Part shown: in pieces, positions 59,569 to 64,000 of the stretch | How positions within the stretch are numbered: the first letter of the stretch is position 1 | Layout of the letters: every line of letters begins with the position of its first letter | Assembly (NCBI GenBank): GCA_964521085.1 | Contig: CAZFPL010000001.1 | Coordinates: 117,682-181,681 of the forward strand | Direction: 5' to 3' | Source of the DNA: JAFGKK01 sp964521085 | GTDB taxonomy: Bacteria; Chloroflexota; Anaerolineae; Anaerolineales; RBG-16-64-43 | DNA length: 64,000 nt | Program-made: the position numbers and the translations under genes | The notes under the pieces: model-generated | What the model was told of the DNA's origin: nothing | What the model saw: only the letters and a program-made list of their open reading frames with translations | Database searches by the model: none

Positions 59569-60828
59569 ATGAAAAAGCGTTTCTTTTCGGGTTTGTGGCG
59601 CCATCCGGATTTCCTGAAATTGTGGGCCGGCGAAACCGTTTCGCTGCTTGGATCCCAAATCACCCTTCTGGCGATGCCGCTTGTGGCGACCATCACGCTT
59701 GGAGTGGGCCCGTTCCAAATGGGAATCCTTGGTACCGTTCAATACATCCCTTGGCTGCTGGTGGGGCTTCCGGCGGGCGTATGGATCGACCGCATGCGGC
59801 GGCGGCCGGTCATGGTGGCGGCGGATCTCGCCCGGGCGCTGCTTTTGGGTTCCATCCCGCTTGCCGCCGTCATCGGGATCCTCCGAATCGAACTCCTGTA
59901 TGCCGTCGCGTTTGGGATCGGCGTGATGAACGTCTTCTTCGATGTGGCCTATTTGGCCTATCTGCCGGCATTGATTCCCCAAGAGCGGCTGGTGGATGGG
60001 AATGGCAAGCTTCAGGCGAGCGCGTCGATCGCCGAAATCGCCGGACCCGGTCTGGCCGGCGCTCTGGTGCAGGTGTTGACGGCTCCCCTGGCCATCGCGG
60101 CCGACGCTTTATCGTTCCTCGTTTCCGCCTTATCCCTGACATGGATTGGGAAATCGGAAGATACATCCCGATCCGACGGCGGAACGCGTAACATGCTCTT
60201 GGAAATCCGGGAGGGTCTCCGGTTTATTTTTGCCAATCCGGTCCTGCGCGCCTTTGCCGCCGCCAGCGTGACGTGCAATTTTTTTATCGACATTCACCTT
60301 GCTGTTTTCGTGATCTACATGGTCAGGGAATTGGGAGTCTCCCCGGTGATTCTCGGCGGGGTGTATGCCGTGGGAAGCGCGGGAGGATTGTTGGGCTCGA
60401 TCCTTGCGGCCCGGCTCGCCACATCGTTCGGGTTGGGGCGGATCATCATCGCATCCCAGGTCTTGATCACACTCGCTGTCCTTGCGATTCCTCTCTCCGG
60501 CGGCCGGCCGGCGATTGCGGTGCCGCTCATCGCCCTTGCGGAAGCGGTCTGGGCGTTTTCCGCGGTCATATATGTCGTCAACTCTGTGAGTCTGCGCCAA
60601 ATCATTACGCCGGACCGACTCCAGGGGCGGGCAGCGGCAAGCCTGCGTTTTGTGACCTGGGGGATTGCGCCGCTTGGATTCCTGCTCGGCGGCTTCCTGG
60701 GGGAAAGAATCGGGGTGCAGGGAACGCTTCTGGCTGCCGCGATCGGGCCGGCATTAAGCGTGGTATGGCTTCTGCTCTCGCCCATTCCAGGACTGTGTTC
60801 GCTTCCGGCTGCCGAACGGGCTTCTTGA
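59569..60828 (+). CDS. MFS transporter (exporter type)
   Basis: The 419-residue protein has about twelve hydrophobic segments, the N-terminal FLKLWAGETVSLLGSQITLLAMPLVA and the loop 2-3 motif GVWIDRMRRRPVMVAADLARA, typical of MFS_3 drug and enterobactin exporters. It probably exports a toxic small molecule. GGAGGGA precedes ATG 59569. The promoter overlaps a palindrome that the neighbouring CGNR regulator may bind, a layout usual for inducible efflux. Confidence 0.88.
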   Translation: MKKRFFSGLWRHPDFLKLWAGETVSLLGSQITLLAMPLVATITLGVGPFQMGILGTVQYIPWLLVGLPAGVWIDRMRRRPVMVAADLARALLLGSIPLAAVIGILRIELLYAVAFGIGVMNVFFDVAYLAYLPALIPQERLVDGNGKLQASASIAEIAGPGLAGALVQVLTAPLAIAADALSFLVSALSLTWIGKSEDTSRSDGGTRNMLLEIREGLRFIFANPVLRAFAAASVTCNFFIDIHLAVFVIYMVRELGVSPVILGGVYAVGSAGGLLGSILAARLATSFGLGRIIIASQVLITLAVLAIPLSGGRPAIAVPLIALAEAVWAFSAVIYVVNSVSLRQIITPDRLQGRAAASLRFVTWGIAPLGFLLGGFLGERIGVQGTLLAAAIGPALSVVWLLLSPIPGLCSLPAAERAS

Positions 60829-60997
60829 AAAACGGCGCTCGCCGAAGGGATCATATCCGAAAATGCGGAAGGGGATTTTTGATAGAATATTTGCGTCGAG
60901 CGGCTATTACTACCGGTTGGCTGGCGCCTGCCCGGGCTGTGAAACTGACCCCCGGGGATTGACTCACCGGTGGCGGAGCGTAAGGAGACCAGGAATT

Positions 60998-61339
60998 ATG
61001 ACCATCCTTATGACGATTTACATCCTCGGAGGGTTGACTCTGATTCTGCTGTCTATTCCATTAATACTGCGCAAGGTTCCCCCGAATCCCTTCTATGGTT
61101 TTCGAATCCGGTGGACGATGGAAGACCCGGAACTGTGGTATTCCGTAAACGCATACGCCGGGAAGTGGCTGGTTTTTGTGGGCATCTGTTCCATTCTCGG
61201 AGCGGTCGGCCTCGCCCTCTTACCCGGAATGACCCTCGACGTTTATGCGTTCGCATGCCTGGGAATTTTCGTCGCTTCCTTCACCCTGGCCCTCAGTAAA
61301 TCCATCCATTTTCTGCGCACCCAGGACGACCAGAAATAG
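60998..61339 (+). CDS. SdpI-family membrane protein
   Basis: The 113-residue protein has three hydrophobic helices and the SdpI-family block KVPPNPFYGFRIRW followed by MEDPELWYSVN. SdpI of Bacillus gives immunity to the toxin SdpC; short relatives such as this have no proven role. AAGGAG lies 10 bases before ATG 60998. It is in a run of plus-strand small genes without obvious pathway. Confidence 0.8.
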   Translation: MTILMTIYILGGLTLILLSIPLILRKVPPNPFYGFRIRWTMEDPELWYSVNAYAGKWLVFVGICSILGAVGLALLPGMTLDVYAFACLGIFVASFTLALSKSIHFLRTQDDQK

Positions 61340-61439
61340 CAGTGCCGGTTTGGAAGAATTCCACACAGGTTTGACAATAGGATTCCTTTTGCAGAGGATC
61401 CCGCATACAGGATGGTGCGATAAACGAAAGGAAGCAAGC

Positions 61440-62159
61440 ATGAACCGACCGGTTTGGTTTTACGATGAGATGCGGCATGCGGGAGTGGACTACAGCGATC
61501 CCGCCCGGGTCGCGGTGTACGATCAGCACCACCGGAAATTCCGCGATTATCGCAAGGACGCGGAAGCCGTCCTCCGGTTGCTGGAATTGGCGCCCGAGCA
61601 GACCGTTATCGATTTGGGCTCCGGCACGGGGGCTTTCGCGCTTCATGCCGCTCCCTTCTGCAGGAGGATCTACGCCGTTGACGTATCCCGGGCGATGCTG
61701 GAGTATTGCAGACAACAAGCCGTCGAAAAAAATCTACAGAATATCGTTTTCTGCCACGGCGGATTTCTGACTTATGAACACACCGCGGATCCGGTCGATG
61801 CGGTTGTGTCCAGCGCCGTGCTGCACCATTTACCTGATTTTTGGAAGTATGTCGGGCTGTTGCGGGTGAATGCTCTGTTGAAGCCTGGAGGAAAATTCTA
61901 CCTCTTCGACATAGTTTTTCCGGGGGACGAAAAAGACCTCCGACTCCCGATCGAAAAATTCATTCATTCCCTGAAGGACAAAGTGGGAGCGGAATTTGCC
62001 GCGGAGGCGGAAACCCACATCCGGGATGAGTACAGTACCTACGATTGGATCATGGAGGGATTGCTGACGAGGGCGGGATTCCGGATCGATCAGGCCACCT
62101 ATGGGGATGGATTCGGCGGGTCGTATCTGTGCACGAAAATGGGAAACGGGATACTCTGA
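61440..62159 (+). CDS. SAM-dependent methyltransferase (class I)
   Basis: The 239-residue protein has the SAM motif VIDLGSGTGAFALHAA, YAVDVSRAMLEYC and the post-motif VVSSAVLHHLPDFWKYV and LKPGGKFYLFDIVF. The substrate is unknown. AAAGGAAG precedes ATG 61440; the frame is open upstream but runs through the previous gene. It is 7 bases from the GNAT gene downstream, so the two are co-expressed. Confidence 0.85.
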   Translation: MNRPVWFYDEMRHAGVDYSDPARVAVYDQHHRKFRDYRKDAEAVLRLLELAPEQTVIDLGSGTGAFALHAAPFCRRIYAVDVSRAMLEYCRQQAVEKNLQNIVFCHGGFLTYEHTADPVDAVVSSAVLHHLPDFWKYVGLLRVNALLKPGGKFYLFDIVFPGDEKDLRLPIEKFIHSLKDKVGAEFAAEAETHIRDEYSTYDWIMEGLLTRAGFRIDQATYGDGFGGSYLCTKMGNGIL

Positions 62160-62166
62160 GGAAACA

Positions 62167-62745
62167 ATGGAAATTCCGATCCTGACCCGCCGCTTGATCC
62201 TTCGCCTGCTGCAAGCATCGGACGCCGGCCCGATGTTCGCCTATCGATCCCGGCCGGATGTCTCGCGCTATCAAATCTGGCAGCCGGCAGATGAGTCTGA
62301 AATCCGCGAATTTATTGAAAAACAACAAGATCTGACTCTCGATACTCCCGGCACCTGGTTCACGCTGGCGATTGTGCTGCGGGAAGGCGGGGAGATGATC
62401 GGCGATATCGGGATGCATTTTCCCGGAAACGAATCCGCGCAGGTGGAAATCGGGATCACCCTTAGCCCTCCCTTTCAGCGGCGGGGGTTCGCCGCCGAGG
62501 CGCTGGAAGAGATCTGCCGTTTCATATTCTTTTCCCTCGGCAAGGAGCGTATAGTTGCCAGCGTCGATCCGAGGAATGCCCCGTCGATCCACTTATTGGA
62601 AAGAGTGGGCATGCACAAGGAGGCGTTTTTTCCCGCCAGTATGATAATTCGGGGGGAGTTGGTGGATGATGTCCGGTATGCCATCCAAAAGGGTGATTAT
62701 CGGGATAAGGAACACGGCGGGACGGAAAAAGGAAAATCCCGCTAA
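62167..62745 (+). CDS. GNAT-family N-acetyltransferase (RimJ/RimL-like)
   Basis: The 192-residue protein has ILTRRLILRLLQASDAGPMF, MIGDIGMHFPG, the acetyl-CoA loop VEIGITLSPPFQRRGFAAEAL and NAPSIHLLERVGMHKE, the Acetyltransf_3 pattern of RimJ/L-like enzymes. The acceptor is unknown. A Lys/Gly-rich tail of about 15 residues follows the domain. ATG 62167 has GAGGAA nearby. Confidence 0.85.
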   Translation: MEIPILTRRLILRLLQASDAGPMFAYRSRPDVSRYQIWQPADESEIREFIEKQQDLTLDTPGTWFTLAIVLREGGEMIGDIGMHFPGNESAQVEIGITLSPPFQRRGFAAEALEEICRFIFFSLGKERIVASVDPRNAPSIHLLERVGMHKEAFFPASMIIRGELVDDVRYAIQKGDYRDKEHGGTEKGKSR

Positions 62746-62774
62746 ATCCCCCTTTCGTTTTTCCTCAATGTATG

Positions 62775-62813
62775 TATAATTGTTCAGATATTCATTTGCG
62801 GACTGCGGTCCGC
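62775..62813 (+). promoter_or_regulatory. -10 box and hairpin upstream of the ABC transporter
   Basis: TATAAT at 62775-62780 lies 88 bases before the ABC ATPase start. A 6-bp perfect hairpin GCGGAC-TGCG-GTCCGC (62798-62813) sits in the leader just downstream; it could be a regulator site or RNA structure. No good -35 was seen. Confidence 0.4.
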
Positions 62814-62867
62814 GGAAGACCAAATCCCGTGCGCTTCATGGAAGCATGCAAACAAAGAGGTGCCGAT

Positions 62868-63782
62868 ATGGAAAATTCCACCGCCATCCAAACCATCGGA
62901 CTGAAAAAATCCTACGGCAGCACCCGCGCGCTGCGGGGGCTTGACCTGGAGGTTAAATCGGGGGAGATTTTCGGATTCCTGGGGCCCAACGGAGCGGGGA
63001 AAACAACCACAATCCGCTGCCTGCTGGACCTTATCCGCCCCAACGGCGGAACTGTCCGGGTGCTGGGAGTAGATCCCCAGAAGGATCCGGTCGAGGTTAG
63101 AACCCGCACCGGGTATCTGCCGGGCGAACTGCACTTCGACGAGAACATGACTGTCGAGGGCGCCCTGCGCTACTTGAACAGCCTGCGCCACGGGAAGGCC
63201 GATTGGGAGTATGTCCGCCTTATCTGCGAGCACATCGATCTGGACATGAATCTGGCGATCCGCAACCTCTCCAAGGGCAACAAGCAGAAAGTCGGAGTGG
63301 TCCAGGCGCTGATGCATAAGCCGGAGCTACTCTTGCTTGATGAACCCACGTTTGGGCTGGATCCTCTTGTCCAGCGGGAAGTGCTGCGCTTGGTCAAGGA
63401 AGCGCGCGTAAGCGGCGCCACCGTCTTTTTCTCTTCGCACATCCTCAGCGAGGTGCAGGAGATCGCCGACCGGGTGGGAATCATCCGCAAGGGGATTTTG
63501 GTCGAGGTGGCCGATAAGGCGACGTTGATGAACCGATCGCTGTACCGGGCGCACATTCACTTTAAAGAGCCGGTGGATGCAAAGGACCTTGCGAACGTGC
63601 CGGGGGTCAAAATCCTGGATCAGGAGAACGGCCAGCGCATCACCCTCCAGATCGAGGGCGAGATGGACCGGCTGATTAAAACTCTTGCCAAGTATCCGGT
63701 TTTGTTCTTCGAATCCGAACGGCCCAGCCTGGAAGAAATTTTTCTTTCCTATTACGCGGATGACCGGAATTCCGTGTCCTAA
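62868..63782 (+). CDS. ABC-2 exporter ATP-binding protein
   Basis: The 304-residue ATPase has Walker A GPNGAGKTTT, a Q-loop region, the signature NLSKGNKQKVGV (LSKGN rather than LSGGQ, common in ABC-2 drug or bacteriocin exporters), Walker B LLLLDEPTFGLDP and the switch His in FFSSHILSEV. A C-terminal domain of about 80 residues follows. AGAGGTG precedes ATG 62868; ATG 62838 is the alternative. It drives the permease encoded just downstream. Confidence 0.92.
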   Translation: MENSTAIQTIGLKKSYGSTRALRGLDLEVKSGEIFGFLGPNGAGKTTTIRCLLDLIRPNGGTVRVLGVDPQKDPVEVRTRTGYLPGELHFDENMTVEGALRYLNSLRHGKADWEYVRLICEHIDLDMNLAIRNLSKGNKQKVGVVQALMHKPELLLLDEPTFGLDPLVQREVLRLVKEARVSGATVFFSSHILSEVQEIADRVGIIRKGILVEVADKATLMNRSLYRAHIHFKEPVDAKDLANVPGVKILDQENGQRITLQIEGEMDRLIKTLAKYPVLFFESERPSLEEIFLSYYADDRNSVS

Positions 63783-63815
63783 CGTCGAAGTGCTAGGTTT
63801 TCTTCGGAGGTAGCG

Positions 63816-64000
63816 ATGATTACGATCTTTTCCAATACCCTTTCCCGCTTTCGCGGACAAATCCTGGGTTGGGGGCTCTCCCTGGGGCTTTTGGCGGCGT
63901 TCCTGACCCTGTTCTACGACACCATCGCCGAGCAGAAAGAAAATTATATGAAGATGATGGTGAATTACCCCAAGGAACTGCTGGCGTTCTTCTCCACCGG
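63816..64000 (+). CDS. ABC-2 exporter permease (partial, runs off the window)
   Basis: The gene starts with ATG 63816 after GGAGG (63806-63810), 33 bases after the ATPase gene. The visible 61 residues have one membrane helix (about 16-36) followed by a loop with TIAEQKENYMKMMVNYPKEL. That is the beginning of an ABC-2 permease, the partner of the ATPase upstream. Its 3' part lies beyond the window. Confidence 0.8.
   Translation, partial: MITIFSNTLSRFRGQILGWGLSLGLLAAFLTLFYDTIAEQKENYMKMMVNYPKELLAFFST

Overview
The window looks like a chromosomal contig from a GC-rich bacterium, most likely of the phylum Chloroflexota (class Anaerolineae or a relative). This is inferred from three things: the LysW amino-group-carrier pathway in one large lysine/arginine cluster, many lipoproteins with Thr/Pro-rich linkers after the lipobox, and good sigma70-type promoters. 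No rRNA, tRNA, CRISPR array or complete insertion sequence was seen. A run of exactly 100 N at 35782-35881 flanked by identical 55-base sequences shows that this is a draft scaffold.

Region by region. 1-4.1 kb: tail of an ABC-2 permease, a PMT-type glycosyltransferase, a small membrane protein with a LexA-box-like palindrome inside its promoter, a ClbS/DfsB-like protein and a lytic transglycosylase lipoprotein. 4.2-12.3 kb: five minus-strand genes from one strong promoter: a C4 zinc-ribbon coiled-coil protein, a membrane-anchored NACHT NTPase with HEAT repeats, a large membrane sensor with a histidine-kinase fold but Ser in place of the phospho-accepting His, an OmpR-type regulator and an ordinary sensor kinase. 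12.4-15.0 kb: two tandem DUF3048 lipoproteins. 15.1-22.3 kb (minus): glycogen phosphorylase, CinA-like protein, ferredoxin, NERD-like membrane protein, FabF and PlsX.

22.4-40.9 kb (plus): the centre of the window. A promoter, a structured leader and an intrinsic terminator precede argG-argH-lysW-lysX-lysY-lysZ-carA-carB-lysJ-homocitrate synthase-homoaconitase (large and small subunits fused)-[hydrolase, lipoprotein]-lysK. The enzymes fit a scheme in which LysW carries alpha-aminoadipate, and probably glutamate too, through LysX/Y/Z/J/K to give lysine and ornithine; CarAB supplies carbamoyl phosphate and ArgG/ArgH finish arginine. Ornithine transcarbamoylase, homoisocitrate dehydrogenase and the aminoadipate aminotransferase are not in the window. 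C/G-rich palindromic repeats sit between the cluster's segments, and two of them form an inverted pair around lysZ-carA-carB.

40.9-48.3 kb: coiled-coil protein, esterase lipoprotein, exported protein, pfkB-parA-parB, and mutM. 48.5-64 kb: an accessory patchwork of glycosidase-like lipoprotein, a relic of a mutM 3' end, SDR, esterase, AadK-like adenylyltransferase, O-methyltransferase, DUF3795 protein, a PurF paralogue lacking the catalytic Cys, a CGNR regulator divergent from an MFS exporter with a palindromic operator candidate, SdpI-like protein, methyltransferase, GNAT, and the start of an ABC-2 exporter.
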